Below, piece by piece: positions 1 to 8,319 of a DNA stretch of 39,225 nucleotides. Source of the stretch: Staphylococcus canis (GTDB lineage Bacteria; Bacillota; Bacilli; Staphylococcales; Staphylococcaceae). The notes under the pieces are model-generated. The model was not told the origin of the DNA. It saw nothing but the letters and a program-made list of their open reading frames with translations, and did not search any database. Position 1 is the stretch's first letter; each line of letters begins with the position of its first letter. Made by a program: the position numbers and the translations under genes. The stretch spans positions 1-39,225 of the forward strand of contig NZ_JABANU010000020.1 of NCBI RefSeq assembly GCF_016238445.1. The letters run 5' to 3'.

Positions 1-3
1 ATC

Positions 4-31
4 AAAAAACTATCAACTCTACGAGTTGATA
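4..31 (-). terminator. Intrinsic terminator, minus strand
   Basis: TATCAACTC (11-19) and GAGTTGATA (23-31) form a perfect 9-bp stem with a 3-base loop. On the minus strand the stem is followed by GTTTTTTGAT, a U-tract at 4-9. It would stop transcription leaving the bstA-like gene, behind the hairpin at 48-94. The stem is seen directly; the function is inferred. Confidence 0.75.
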
Positions 32-47
32 AGTTCTATTTAAAATT

Positions 48-94
48 AAAACAGGAAGATTTTTCATTTTTCATCATGAAAATCTTCCTGTTTT
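48..94. terminator. Long bidirectional terminator-like hairpin
   Basis: AAAACAGGAAGATTTT (48-63) is matched by its exact reverse complement at 79-94, a perfect 16-bp stem with a 15-base loop. The ends are T-rich on both strands, so it can act in either direction. It probably separates the bstA-like gene from whatever lies left of the window. Confidence 0.75.
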
Positions 95-99
95 CGGTT

Positions 100-121
100 C
101 TGAGACACATTAATGTCCCAG
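100..121. repeat. Small CTGRGACA-type hairpin
   Basis: CTGAGACA (100-107) pairs with TGTCCCAG (114-121), 8 bp with one mismatch and a 6-base loop. Hairpins containing CTGGGACA are frequent in staphylococcal intergenic DNA, from memory. It lies just after the end of the bstA-like gene. The role is unknown; it may add to termination. Confidence 0.4.
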
Positions 122-144
122 CCCCTTTTCGTGCATTCATTGAT

Positions 145-660
145 TTAAATCGATTCACCTAATGCAATTTTAATATGCGCAAGATGATGTTCTTCATGCC
201 ATGCTAACTTCGCAAACGTGTCACCAACTGTTGACGCATCTTTACCATTAAGTAAAAATTTGTGTTCTAATTGTGATTCAGATAACGAATGGCCTAGCGC
301 CACAATACGTTGATTTAAGCTATCTAACAACTGAATTGAAACCTTAACAGGCTCCGTATTATCTGGTAACTTTGCCCATGCATCTTGTTTAAAATCAGGC
401 ACAGAAACACCATCTTGTGTTAACGCTAACTTTAAACGCTGATACATATTCAATTGAGAATCCGCAATATGATGCACCAACTGACGCACAGACCAAGCAC
501 CCTCACGATATGTTTTCTCAAGATCCTCATCGCTTAACCCTGATACCGTTTCATTCAAACGTGCCACATACGCATCAATACGAGACAACCAAGACATCAC
601 ATCATCAAACGTAATACGCTCCGGTACCTCCAAGCGACCAATCGGGAACCTTACATCCAT
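145..660 (-). CDS. bstA: DinB/YfiT-family metal-dependent thiol (bacillithiol) transferase
   Basis: A 171-residue protein of the DinB four-helix-bundle superfamily, YfiT type. Related proteins are annotated either as putative metal-dependent hydrolases or as bacillithiol S-transferase BstA, which conjugates bacillithiol to electrophiles in the cytoplasm. The metal-binding pattern is visible: a histidine in LVHHIADSQ (H63/H64) and the C-terminal WHEEHHLAHI (H158 and H162, an HxxxH pair). The open frame could begin 13 codons earlier, but the ATG at 658-660 has AAGGAGG (671-677) at good spacing and gives the family's usual start MDVRFPIG. It appears to be a single-gene unit with its own promoter and terminators. 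Family membership is secure; the exact reaction is inferred from the family. Confidence 0.88.
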   Translation of the reverse strand: MDVRFPIGRLEVPERITFDDVMSWLSRIDAYVARLNETVSGLSDEDLEKTYREGAWSVRQLVHHIADSQLNMYQRLKLALTQDGVSVPDFKQDAWAKLPDNTEPVKVSIQLLDSLNQRIVALGHSLSESQLEHKFLLNGKDASTVGDTFAKLAWHEEHHLAHIKIALGESI

Positions 661-684
661 AACATCATCCTCCTTATTAATCTC

Positions 685-713
685 TTTATATTCTAACACA
701 AGGTTGTTGAAAA
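685..713 (-). promoter_or_regulatory. Putative SigA promoter of the bstA-like gene
   Basis: On the minus strand TTTTCA (708-713) and TATAAA (685-690) are separated by 17 bp. Transcription would begin near 678, right at the AAGGAGG, giving a very short leader. Both boxes match the consensus only in part. Confidence 0.4.
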
Positions 714-821
714 AGCGGTTGAAGAACCACTTCGGATGGAGTTACTTATTTAAAGATTATCGACTCTGTTAAACCTCCAGACGTTAGTGGTGCTTAAAAT
801 GTGTCTAAGGGCATTTATTCA

Positions 822-1232
822 TTAAAATACATCTTCACGTGTTGTTTTAAATTGTTCTATTGCCATTTTGATTTCGTCTCTTACACGTTGGAAAGTAGCC
901 CAATCCTTTCCTGCTGGGTCATCAAAGCCCCAATGTTCTTTTTTAACATGTTCTGGTAAGAGAGGGCAATTTTGGTCTGCATCACTGCATAATGTCACGA
1001 CGAGATCTGCTTTTGTCATGAGTTCTGGATGAATTATATCTGAAGTATGATGTGAAATATCAATACCTGCTTCTGCCATGGCTTTCACAGCTTGCGGATT
1101 TACACTGTGTGCTTCAATACCAGCGGAGTAGACATTCCAATGTGCTCCAAGTATTGCTCTGCCAAATCCTTCAGCCATTTGACTGCGACACGCGTTTCCT
1201 GTACATACAAAATAGATGGTTTTACGGCTCAT
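822..1232 (-). CDS. arsC: Arsenate reductase, thioredoxin-coupled
   Basis: A 136-residue reductase of the low-molecular-weight phosphatase fold, reducing arsenate to arsenite in the cytoplasm with electrons from thioredoxin. The P-loop CTGNACRS carries Cys10, Cys15 and Arg16. The redox relay cysteines Cys82 and Cys89 lie in LCSDADQNC, the arrangement of the enzyme from staphylococcal plasmid pI258, which is 131 residues as I recall. [11 protein letters not shown] is the usual conserved segment. The ATG at 1230-1232 has AGGAGG upstream. It follows arsB after only 12 bases, so the two genes are co-transcribed and its product arsenite is handed to ArsB. No arsR is seen beside them. Confidence 0.96.
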   Translation of the reverse strand: MSRKTIYFVCTGNACRSQMAEGFGRAILGAHWNVYSAGIEAHSVNPQAVKAMAEAGIDISHHTSDIIHPELMTKADLVVTLCSDADQNCPLLPEHVKKEHWGFDDPAGKDWATFQRVRDEIKMAIEQFKTTREDVF

Positions 1233-1244
1233 TCATATACCCTC

Positions 1245-2534
1245 CTAAAATAGTAATAAAGTACAATAAAGTCCCAGTAACGTTATGAATAACACTGGAA
1301 TTGTAATGACGATACCTGTTTTAAAATACGTACCCCATCCAATTTTGACGCCTTTTTGAGATAAAACATGTAACCACAGTAATGTTGCGAGGGAACCGAT
1401 CGGGGTAATTTTAGGACCTAAATCCGAACCAATCACATTGGCATAAATCATCCCTTCTTTCATGAGACCTGACACACCAGATTGTGAGATGGCAATCGCG
1501 TCTATTAAAACAGTTGGCAAATTGTTCATAATAGACGATAAAAACGCCGCAATAAAACCTGCGCCCATCACGCTACTGAACAACCCATAGTTTGAAATGT
1601 AGGATAATATATCTCCAAGTAAAACGGTAATGCCTACATTTTTCAATCCAAATACTACAAGATACATGCCGATTGAAAACACTACGATATTCCAAGGTGC
1701 ACCTTTCATGACACGTCTTGTATGCACTGCAGGGGAGTGTCTCGCAAAAATAAGAAATATTAACGCCACACCCATCGTAATCAAAGATACCGGCACATGT
1801 ATCCATTCACTGATAAAATAACCGACAAGTAAGACCGCTAAGACCCACCAAGACAACCGAAAAACACGCTCATCTTTAATCGCTGTTTGAGGTGTGCTCA
1901 CATTTGCTATATTGACGGTTCTCGGTATTACTTTTCTAAAATACCACCATAAAACAAGGATACTTGCGATTAATGAAAATAGATTAGGAATGAACATACG
2001 ACTTAAATATTCCACAAATCCAATGTCAAAATAATCCGCTGATACAATATTCACCAGATTACTTACGACAAAAGGCAATGATGTGGTGTCCGCAATAAAT
2101 CCACTCGCAATCACAAATGGAAAAATAACCTTTTCCTGAAAGCCTAATTGTCGTACCATCGCAAGCACAATGGGCGTTAAAATTAGCGCTGCTCCGTCAT
2201 TCGCAAAAAAAGCTGCGACAAGTGCTCCAAGTATCATAATGTACACAAACATTTTTATGCCATTACCGTTAGATGCCTTTACCATATGTATTGCCGCCCA
2301 TTCAAAAAAGCCAATTTCATCTAAAATTAATGAAATAATAATGATCGCAATGAACGTTAATGTTGCATTCCATACTATACTTGTTACTTCTACAACATCA
2401 TCGATTGAAACCACACCTGTAATCAGTGCGATAACCGCACCAATTGTGGCGGTAATTCCGATATCTAACCCTTTTGGTTGCCATATAATAAATAAAAGGG
2501 TTATTAAAAAGATGATGATCGCTAAAACTGTCAC
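1245..2534 (-). CDS. arsB: Arsenite efflux pump ArsB
   Basis: A 429-residue integral membrane carrier of the ArsB family that expels arsenite (and antimonite) using the proton gradient. It is hydrophobic throughout with about a dozen membrane segments, starting with residues 2-18. The segments [13 protein letters not shown] and [11 protein letters not shown] are family landmarks, and the length equals that of the classical staphylococcal ArsB. The start is GTG (2532-2534) preceded by GAGGAGG; a nearby ATG is in another frame. It is the first gene of an arsB-arsC pair. The usual arsR repressor gene is missing, so control must come from elsewhere or from the divergent region shared with cstA. 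Confidence 0.96.
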   Translation of the reverse strand: MTVLAIIIFLITLLFIIWQPKGLDIGITATIGAVIALITGVVSIDDVVEVTSIVWNATLTFIAIIIISLILDEIGFFEWAAIHMVKASNGNGIKMFVYIMILGALVAAFFANDGAALILTPIVLAMVRQLGFQEKVIFPFVIASGFIADTTSLPFVVSNLVNIVSADYFDIGFVEYLSRMFIPNLFSLIASILVLWWYFRKVIPRTVNIANVSTPQTAIKDERVFRLSWWVLAVLLVGYFISEWIHVPVSLITMGVALIFLIFARHSPAVHTRRVMKGAPWNIVVFSIGMYLVVFGLKNVGITVLLGDILSYISNYGLFSSVMGAGFIAAFLSSIMNNLPTVLIDAIAISQSGVSGLMKEGMIYANVIGSDLGPKITPIGSLATLLWLHVLSQKGVKIGWGTYFKTGIVITIPVLFITLLGLYCTLLLF

Positions 2535-2608
2535 GTGTCATTTCCCTCCTCATTTAATACTTAATATATCATTAACACCTAAATGTACCCTTATTAAAAC
2601 TTTTACAA

Positions 2609-2637
2609 TTCATAGTAAATTACTATGTGTTTGACAA
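2609..2637 (-). promoter_or_regulatory. Putative arsBC promoter
   Basis: Minus-strand TTGTCA (2632-2637) and TATGAA (2609-2614) lie 17 bp apart. The -35 overlaps the -35 of the opposite cstA promoter, and the spacer is filled by the inverted repeat at 2611-2627, so a protein bound there would block arsBC transcription. Promoter by pattern only. Confidence 0.45.
2611..2627. promoter_or_regulatory. Inverted repeat, candidate operator between arsB and cstA
   Basis: CATAGTA-AAT-TACTATG is a perfect 7-bp inverted repeat with a 3-base centre, the size expected for a dimeric winged-helix repressor site (MarR, ArsR or HxlR families). It lies inside the arsBC promoter spacer and immediately upstream of the cstA -35. 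Which protein binds is not known. Confidence 0.5.
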
Positions 2638-2660
2638 AGTGCTAGAATTTACTTTATCAT
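2631..2660 (+). promoter_or_regulatory. Putative cstA promoter
   Basis: A consensus -35 TTGACA (2631-2636) and a -10 TATCAT (2655-2660) with an 18-bp spacer. Downstream is ATACCCCTATCCGTA (2659-2673), with a C-tract recalling one half of a CsoR/CstR-type site but a poor second half, so CstR control is only a guess. AAGGAGG at 2681-2687 serves the ATG at 2693. Confidence 0.65.
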
Positions 2661-2692
2661 ACCCCTATCCGTACTAAACAAAGGAGGATTTT

Positions 2693-3757
2693 ATGATTCA
2701 AACAAAGCATATTAATACATTTTCGAAAGATAAATTAGAAACTCTTGCTGAACATGGTCAACTTATCGATGTCCGTACACCTGAAGAATATGAACTCGGA
2801 CATATTCACCACGCTATATCACATCCTTTGTCTACTATAGATACATTTCAAAAATCGAAAGATCACACATACTACGTCTACTGTAAAGGTGGTAAACGCA
2901 GCTTAGAAGCGAGTGAAGCTTTAAGTGCGCGTGGTTATGACGTTGTAAATTTAGATGGCGGATACGATGCGTTTACACAAGATACTGAGAAAAATACCGC
3001 ACAACCTACCGCATCTACTATACAAACTAACCTTAAACAGTTAGATTATAGCGGCTTACAATGCCCAGGTCCTATCGTGAATTTAAGTCAAGAAATGAAA
3101 CAACTTAACGTAGGCGAACAAGTCGAAGTGACTGTTTCAGATTTTGGATTTTATAATGATATTCAAAGTTGGACCAAACAAACAGGACATCAATTGATTC
3201 ATCTAGATCAACAAAATGATAAAGTAAAAGCTATAATTGAAAAAGCAGATACGACAAAAAATCAAGATATGGCAGTGACTCACGATAAAAATAACACAAC
3301 TATTGTACTATTTAGTGGTGAATTAGATAAAGCTATTGCGGCTTTGATTATCGCAAACGGTGCTAAAGCTGCAGGACGCGATGTCTCTATCTTTTTCACA
3401 TTCTGGGGACTAAATGCATTGAAAAAGAATCATAAAGTTCAGACTAACAAAAAAGGTATTGCTAAGATGTTTGACTTGATGTTACCGAACACACCGGTAA
3501 ACATGCCGATTTCCAAAATGAATATGTTTGGCCTAGGCAATTTGATGATGCGCTACGTTATGAAAAAGAAAAATGTTGATAGCTTACCTGCACTCATCGA
3601 TAAAGCCATAGCACAAGATATTAAATTAATCGCATGTACCATGAGCATGGGTGTTATGGGTATCACTAAAGCTGAACTCCGTGACGAAGTTGAATATGGT
3701 GGTGTCGGCACCTATATTGGTGATACATCTACTGCAAGTCACAATTTGTTTATTTAG
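2693..3757 (+). CDS. cstA: Three-domain persulfide sulfurtransferase CstA (rhodanese-TusA-DsrE)
   Basis: A 354-residue cytoplasmic sulfur carrier. Residues about 7-95 are a rhodanese domain with IDVRTPEEY and active loop CKGGKRS (Cys64). Residues about 115-185 are a TusA-like domain with the signature CPGP (Cys124). Residues about 200-354 are a DsrE/F-like domain with Cys315 in ACTMSMGV. This is the architecture of S. aureus CstA, which takes persulfide sulfur between carriers during sulfide and polysulfide detoxification. In S. aureus cstA sits in an operon with cstR, a TauE-like transporter, cstB and sqr. Here it stands alone, divergent from arsBC and with its own terminator. Domain assignment is firm; the physiological role here is inferred. 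Confidence 0.9.
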   Translation: MIQTKHINTFSKDKLETLAEHGQLIDVRTPEEYELGHIHHAISHPLSTIDTFQKSKDHTYYVYCKGGKRSLEASEALSARGYDVVNLDGGYDAFTQDTEKNTAQPTASTIQTNLKQLDYSGLQCPGPIVNLSQEMKQLNVGEQVEVTVSDFGFYNDIQSWTKQTGHQLIHLDQQNDKVKAIIEKADTTKNQDMAVTHDKNNTTIVLFSGELDKAIAALIIANGAKAAGRDVSIFFTFWGLNALKKNHKVQTNKKGIAKMFDLMLPNTPVNMPISKMNMFGLGNLMMRYVMKKKNVDSLPALIDKAIAQDIKLIACTMSMGVMGITKAELRDEVEYGGVGTYIGDTSTASHNLFI

Positions 3758-3809
3758 AAACGATTGAGTCGCTCATTGTAATCAATACTCATCTGAATAT
3801 AAAACGAAA

Positions 3810-3838
3810 AAGCCACCCTGCTATCAGGTGGCTTCTTT
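3810..3838. terminator. Bidirectional terminator between cstA and mbcS
   Basis: AAGCCACC (3810-3817) and GGTGGCTT (3827-3834) pair, extended by CTG/CAG pairing with one bulged C and a CTAT loop. TTCTTTTT follows on the plus strand and TTTTTCGTTTT on the minus strand, so it ends the two converging genes. It abuts the stop codon of the acyl-CoA synthetase. Confidence 0.88.
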
Positions 3839-5422
3839 TTATTGTTCACGATATTTTTGTTGTTCTGCTTCACGCAATTCGACGCGGCGAATTTTACCAG
3901 AATTTGTCTTCGGTAGATCTTCTACAAATTCAATCGCTCGCGGATATTTATAAGGAGCAACATCATTTTTGACGAATTGTTGAAGTTGACGTACAAGTTC
4001 GTCATTACCTTCATAATCATCTTGTAAGATTACAAAAGCTTTAACGATGTTTCCGCGGTCTGGATGTGGACTTGCGACGACTGCACATTCTTTAACCGCT
4101 TCATGGTTCGTTAATGAATCTTCCACTTCGAACGGTCCAATCGTATAGCCCGAACTAATAATAATATCGTCATTACGGCCACCAAACCAATAATAGCCGT
4201 CCTCATCTTGGTGCGCCAAGTCCCCTGTTAAAAAGTAACCATTGACCTGTGCTTTTTCCGTACGTTCTTGGTCTTTAAGATACCCTTTAAACAACGCAGG
4301 TAAGTCTACGGGCACAGCAATATTTCCTTTTGTATTAACTGGAACTTCATGTCCATCATCATCTACAATCGTCACGCCGCTTCCTGGAATCGCTTTTCCC
4401 ATTGATCCAATACGAGGTTCTGTATCTTTTAAGAATCCAATTAATAATGTACTTTCAGTTTGACCATAGCCATCACGTACAATCAAATCAAAATGACGTT
4501 TAAACTTTTCAACAACATCACGATTTAATGGTTCCCCTGCAGAAACCGCACTATGTAAATGTGACAAGTCATAAGACTCTAAATGTTTTAACTTAGACAT
4601 CATACGATATTCTGTCGGTGTACAACACAGAACGTTAATTTTAAAGTCTTGAAGCAATTCTAAATATAATGATGGATTAAAACGGCCATTAAAAACAAAC
4701 GCCGTTGCGCCAGACCCCATTATCGATAAAAATGGACTCCATACCCATTTTTGCCAACCTGGTGCAGCAGTCGCCCAAACAATGTCATCTTCACGAATGC
4801 CTAACCAATGTTTAGGTGCCATCTGCATATGCGCAAATCCCCATCCATGTGAATGCATCACTGCTTTAGGATTCCCTGTTGTGCCTGAAGTATAAGATAA
4901 AATAGCCAAATGCTCACGTGGTGTGTCTACGATCTCCAATTCATGACTTTGCTTGACCTTTTCAGTTTCAATTTCAATCCATCCAGGGGCTGAACCTGTT
5001 GCTAAGAATTTCGTTAAAGCATCATACTCTTTCACACGTTCAAACTCTTTAATATATCGTGGTAAAGTCACCACTGCATCGACTTCACCATGTGTAATGC
5101 GATATTGTAAATCCTTCGTTCTTAGCATCTCTGAACTTGGAATAATCGTAATGCCTAATTTTAATGCAGCAATATAAACCTCATAAGTTTCAATCGCACG
5201 TGGCATCATCACAAGCACACGATGTCCTTTTTTGAGTCCATGCTGACTGAAGACATGTCCCACTTGATTCGCACGTTGAATCAATTCGTGATACGTAAGT
5301 GACGTTACTTCACCAGTCTCATTTCTGAAAATCAACGCTTTTTTCGTAGTAGACTGTGCATGTTTTTCAATTTCAGAAATAATATTATATGTTTCTGGTG
5401 CTAACAACTCTGACTTTTTCAT
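3839..5422 (-). CDS. mbcS: Acyl-CoA synthetase, AMP-forming (MbcS-like)
   Basis: A 527-residue enzyme of the adenylate-forming (ANL) superfamily that activates a short or branched carboxylic acid with ATP and joins it to CoA. Landmarks are YTSGTTGNPK (residues 177-186, phosphate loop), GYGQTES (adenine/AMP site), YFLTGDLA, the hinge GRNDDIIISSGYTIG and the C-terminal catalytic lysine in PKTNSGKIRR (Lys510). It closely resembles the S. aureus enzyme called MbcS, which makes branched-chain acyl-CoA precursors for membrane lipids; that substrate assignment rests on recalled similarity. ATG with GGAAGG upstream. It is a single gene with its own promoter and shares its terminator with cstA. Confidence 0.85.
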   Translation of the reverse strand: MKKSELLAPETYNIISEIEKHAQSTTKKALIFRNETGEVTSLTYHELIQRANQVGHVFSQHGLKKGHRVLVMMPRAIETYEVYIAALKLGITIIPSSEMLRTKDLQYRITHGEVDAVVTLPRYIKEFERVKEYDALTKFLATGSAPGWIEIETEKVKQSHELEIVDTPREHLAILSYTSGTTGNPKAVMHSHGWGFAHMQMAPKHWLGIREDDIVWATAAPGWQKWVWSPFLSIMGSGATAFVFNGRFNPSLYLELLQDFKINVLCCTPTEYRMMSKLKHLESYDLSHLHSAVSAGEPLNRDVVEKFKRHFDLIVRDGYGQTESTLLIGFLKDTEPRIGSMGKAIPGSGVTIVDDDGHEVPVNTKGNIAVPVDLPALFKGYLKDQERTEKAQVNGYFLTGDLAHQDEDGYYWFGGRNDDIIISSGYTIGPFEVEDSLTNHEAVKECAVVASPHPDRGNIVKAFVILQDDYEGNDELVRQLQQFVKNDVAPYKYPRAIEFVEDLPKTNSGKIRRVELREAEQQKYREQ

Positions 5423-5454
5423 GGCTTAAACTTCCTTTCCTTTACATAACTCTA

Positions 5455-5463
5455 ATCATATCA
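5455..5463 (-). promoter_or_regulatory. Extended -10 promoter of the acyl-CoA synthetase gene
   Basis: Minus-strand TGATATGAT (TATGAT at 5455-5460 with an upstream TG) is a good extended -10 element about 33 bases before the ATG. The -35 is weak: TTATCA at 15 bp spacing. AATTTTCTTACTATA nearby (5488-5502) shares part of the CodY consensus, too little to call. Confidence 0.5.
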
Positions 5464-5507
5464 GAGCAGCGCTTTTGATAAAAGAAATATAGTAAGAAAA
5501 TTTTAAA

Positions 5508-5531
5508 GACCCTCATTATTGGTTGAGGGTC
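5508..5531 (-). terminator. Second hairpin downstream of the capsule operon
   Basis: GACCCTCA (5508-5515) and TGAGGGTC (5524-5531) form an 8-bp stem with an 8-base loop. On the minus strand it continues as TTTAAAATTTTC. It probably backs up the terminator at 5605-5643 and insulates the acyl-CoA synthetase promoter from capsule transcripts. Confidence 0.55.
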
Positions 5532-5604
5532 CTCATCTAATCAATGCATTCTTTATTTTAAATCACGATAATTACTATTTTGATATAGTTTCTATATAAA
5601 AGGA

Positions 5605-5643
5605 ATGACACAGTATTACACCTCAATGGTCATACTGTGTCAT
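5605..5643 (-). terminator. Capsule operon terminator
   Basis: ATGACACAGTAT (5605-5616) and ATACTGTGTCAT (5632-5643) form a perfect 12-bp stem with a 15-base loop. On the minus strand the stem is followed by TCCTTTTATA. It lies 20 bases after the capN stop codon, so the capsule operon ends with capN. Confidence 0.8.
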
Positions 5644-5662
5644 CCTGTAAATCGCTCTATTT

Positions 5663-6520
5663 TTATAATGTTTTTCTAAAAGTTATTTCAATTTTATCTT
5701 GTTCTATTTTTCTTTGTAAACCGTCAATATTTTGACTATAAAATAAATTGCCATATATCTTTTGAATGATAGAAATATGCGCGATTGATTTTAATATAAA
5801 CCTTGGCACTTTAACACAATAAGTACTTTTCCCCATCACACGACGCATTTCTTGTATAGCTGCATTTGTCGACATATATTCAGCATTTTGCGGATGAAAA
5901 ATACCATACGCCTTAGTTTCGATCGTCTCTTTAATATATTTTTCAAGTGTTTCTATATATAATACACTGCGTTGGTTATCAATTTTGGGATAAACAGGTA
6001 CAAATTTCGCCAGTTTAATGAGTTTACTAAAATTACCTGGTGCATTTTTACCATAAATCATCGGTGGTCTTAAAATGGCTACTTTAAAAGTATCGCCGTG
6101 CATCTTTAATAACATCTGTTCGGCTTTATACTTTGAAATACCATAAGGGGTTTTAGGCGTCGCTTCGGTTGTTTGATTAATCTCTTCACTTTGGTTTAAA
6201 CGGCCTTCTTTACCATAAATAGCCATCGTACTGAAGAAGATAAAGTGACGCACACCCTCTGCTTTCGCTTTTACCGCTAATTGACGCGTGAGATGATAAT
6301 TAACATTCATATAATCCACCATCGTCGCGTCTGGTTGATTATTATGCACAAGTGCAGCGAGATGAATGACTGTATCATAATGTTCGAATGTGTGATGATG
6401 CCAATTCTGAGATCGTAAACTGATTTGATCCACACGATACCCTTCTCTAGTCAAGAAATCATGTAATCGCTGGCTCATATAACCTGTTTGACCTGTGAGT
6501 AAAATACGTTGAGTCGTCAT
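5663..6520 (-). CDS. capN: NAD-dependent sugar reductase CapN (UDP-D-FucNAc synthesis)
   Basis: A 285-residue short-chain dehydrogenase of the sugar epimerase/dehydratase family. The nucleotide loop TGQTGYMSQ is at residues 9-17, FFSTMAIYGKEG is the Ser region, and YGISKYK supplies the catalytic Tyr-xxx-Lys. Its sequence follows S. aureus Cap5N/Cap8N, which reduces the 4-keto product of CapD to UDP-D-FucNAc. It is the last gene of the operon; its ATG overlaps the capM stop in TAATG. In S. aureus capO and capP follow capN; here a terminator follows instead. Slightly short against the family (about 295). Confidence 0.9.
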   Translation of the reverse strand: MTTQRILLTGQTGYMSQRLHDFLTREGYRVDQISLRSQNWHHHTFEHYDTVIHLAALVHNNQPDATMVDYMNVNYHLTRQLAVKAKAEGVRHFIFFSTMAIYGKEGRLNQSEEINQTTEATPKTPYGISKYKAEQMLLKMHGDTFKVAILRPPMIYGKNAPGNFSKLIKLAKFVPVYPKIDNQRSVLYIETLEKYIKETIETKAYGIFHPQNAEYMSTNAAIQEMRRVMGKSTYCVKVPRFILKSIAHISIIQKIYGNLFYSQNIDGLQRKIEQDKIEITFRKTL

Positions 6521-7083
6521 TAATGATGCACACCCTCTGAAGTGATAGTATTTTTAATCGTTTTATAAATAATAAAAATATCTAGTAATAACGAGTAATG
6601 TTCTAGATAATATTGATCATATTGAACCTTCTGATCATCTGTAATATCATCTCTACCCATAACTTGAGCTAATCCTGTTAAACCTGGCTTAATCGTATGA
6701 ACATTCACACGTGTTCTTTTCTCTATTAATTCATACTGATTAAAGAGCGCAGGACGAGGACCGACTACTGACATGTCCCCCTTTAAGATATTGAACAGCT
6801 GGGGTAATTCATCTATGGATGTTTTTCGTATGAATCGTCCAGTTTTTGTAATATAAGCCGTTGGATCAAGTTTGTCTGTAGCCACATTAGGGGTATCAAC
6901 TTTCATAGAACGAAACTTATAAATTTTAAATAATGTATTATTCAGACCTGGTCTATCTTGTTTAAAAATGACAGGTCCTTTAGATTCTAATTTGATGGAT
7001 ACCGCAGTAATAATCAGTACAGGTAGAAATACAACTATAGCAAACATAGAACTCAATAAATCAAAAGCACGTTTTATACTCAT
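6520..7083 (-). CDS. capM: Initiating sugar-1-phosphate transferase CapM
   Basis: A 187-residue bacterial sugar transferase (WbaP/PglC-like core) that places the first sugar phosphate, D-FucNAc-1-P in S. aureus, on undecaprenyl phosphate at the inner face of the membrane. One hydrophobic N-terminal segment (about 9-29) is followed by the conserved KFRSM, SIDELPQL, GDMSVVGPRP and PGLTGLAQV motifs. It ends in SEGVHH, as recalled for Cap5M. The ATG has a GAGGT site upstream. It sits between capL and capN in the standard order, with a one-base stop/start overlap with capN. Confidence 0.94.
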   Translation of the reverse strand: MSIKRAFDLLSSMFAIVVFLPVLIITAVSIKLESKGPVIFKQDRPGLNNTLFKIYKFRSMKVDTPNVATDKLDPTAYITKTGRFIRKTSIDELPQLFNILKGDMSVVGPRPALFNQYELIEKRTRVNVHTIKPGLTGLAQVMGRDDITDDQKVQYDQYYLEHYSLLLDIFIIYKTIKNTITSEGVHH

Positions 7084-7093
7084 CCGATTGACC

Positions 7094-8299
7094 TCATTTC
7101 AATAATTGATAATATTTTTCTGTATTGATGTCTCGTGTGTAAAATTGTTTAAATAACTGATAAGCGTGATTGCCTTTTGTGCGTAATGCTTCAACAGAGT
7201 TGTTTTCAATAAAAGCTTTGATACTTTCATAATCACCATTAGCTACCGCAATCCCAGCGTCATAATCTGTAATGTGTGACACAATATCTGTTTGCTTATC
7301 CATTATCGCAATTAACGGTTTTTTAGCAGCGAGATAACCGTAATTTTTACTAGGTACACCTAAACCGATGCCTTCTTTCACTAATGAAACGATACAAACA
7401 TCGGCCATCGTTAATACATCAGAATAATCTGTTCCTGTTAAAAATTCATAAAGTTTAACATGTTTTAACTGATGTTTTTGGATAAATGCTTCAACTTGCG
7501 CAAATTTCTTACCATGTCCACAAAATATCGTTAATATATCGGGATTATCTTTAATCGCTTTAGTCATATTTAAAATAGTATCCATATCTTGAAGTTGTCC
7601 CATATTGCCGCTGTATAATATGACTTTTTGATACTGGTCACGTAGTGCTTTAAATTCCGGATTTTGAATACGTTGATGATTAATTTGAGTTTCATCATAC
7701 CAATTCGGAATGACTTTAATCGTTTCAGGCTTTTGAGAGATACCATTTTCTATAAGATAACGTTTCATCTCTGTGCCTAACACAACAACTTGAGACGCAT
7801 TTTGATAGACATGCTTATTGATGTAAGTCATCAGTTTATCAATCACACTACCACGTCTTGTAGCCCCTGTTTTAATCGCATTATCCGGTGCAATATCATA
7901 AACCACAAAAGTATACCGCTTCTTAAACACTCTATACAATATATCCGGAATTAATGGCAAAATAGGTGGGTTGGAATAGACAAGTATATGGTCATATTTC
8001 AACATCTTAGGCATTTTCAATACAAACATTAAAAATAAGCTGAAAAAATTAACGATTCTACCTATTTTTGACTTATTGTTCAATCGCGAATATTTTAAAC
8101 GTGTGATAGAGATATGTCGATACGTTTCTTTCGCCTTCACTTCATGCGCCTGTGTATATTCATATGGCCAACCACACATCACATCAATATCTAATCCTTT
8201 ATCAACTAAATCCTCAGCCATTTGCGTTGGTAATGTCGCTGAAGAGACATATTCTGGATAAAAATACTGACATAGTATCAGAATCTTTTTGGGTTTCAT
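7094..8299 (-). CDS. capL: Capsule glycosyltransferase CapL (family GT4)
   Basis: A 401-residue GT-B glycosyltransferase resembling the WbuB group. The N-terminal QYFYPE region, the mid segment ILYSGNMGQLQDMDTIL that begins the nucleotide-sugar domain, and EGIGLGVPSKNYGYLA in the acceptor-end motif are typical of family GT4. In S. aureus the gene at this position, CapL, transfers L-FucNAc to lipid-linked D-FucNAc. As UDP-L-FucNAc is supplied here by CapE/F/G, the same job is likely. ATG preceded by AAAGG. Twenty bases after the flippase gene. Confidence 0.85.
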   Translation of the reverse strand: MKPKKILILCQYFYPEYVSSATLPTQMAEDLVDKGLDIDVMCGWPYEYTQAHEVKAKETYRHISITRLKYSRLNNKSKIGRIVNFFSLFLMFVLKMPKMLKYDHILVYSNPPILPLIPDILYRVFKKRYTFVVYDIAPDNAIKTGATRRGSVIDKLMTYINKHVYQNASQVVVLGTEMKRYLIENGISQKPETIKVIPNWYDETQINHQRIQNPEFKALRDQYQKVILYSGNMGQLQDMDTILNMTKAIKDNPDILTIFCGHGKKFAQVEAFIQKHQLKHVKLYEFLTGTDYSDVLTMADVCIVSLVKEGIGLGVPSKNYGYLAAKKPLIAIMDKQTDIVSHITDYDAGIAVANGDYESIKAFIENNSVEALRTKGNHAYQLFKQFYTRDINTEKYYQLLK

Positions 8300-8319
8300 T
8301 GATAAATACCAACCTTTCT

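Noticed and set aside
661..699. Upstream extension of the bstA-like gene by 13 codons
   Set aside because: The extension would include the AAGGAGG site itself, and the ATG at 660 gives the conserved N-terminus.
700..821. Possible gene remnant or insertion-sequence end between bstA and arsC, including the imperfect inverted repeat at 702-728
   Set aside because: No frame resembles a known protein, the inverted repeat is short and imperfect, and no target duplication is seen.
1573..1821. Small overlapping open frames on both strands inside arsB
   Set aside because: They lie in other frames of a clearly coding, full-length arsB and have no ribosome binding site or family resemblance.
2659..2673. 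CstR/CsoR operator downstream of the cstA promoter
   Set aside because: Only one half (ATACCCC) resembles the expected G/C-tract site; the second half does not match, so no site is listed as a feature.
5488..5502. CodY box upstream of the acyl-CoA synthetase gene
   Set aside because: Four or more mismatches to the 15-base consensus in an AT-rich region; such matches occur by chance.
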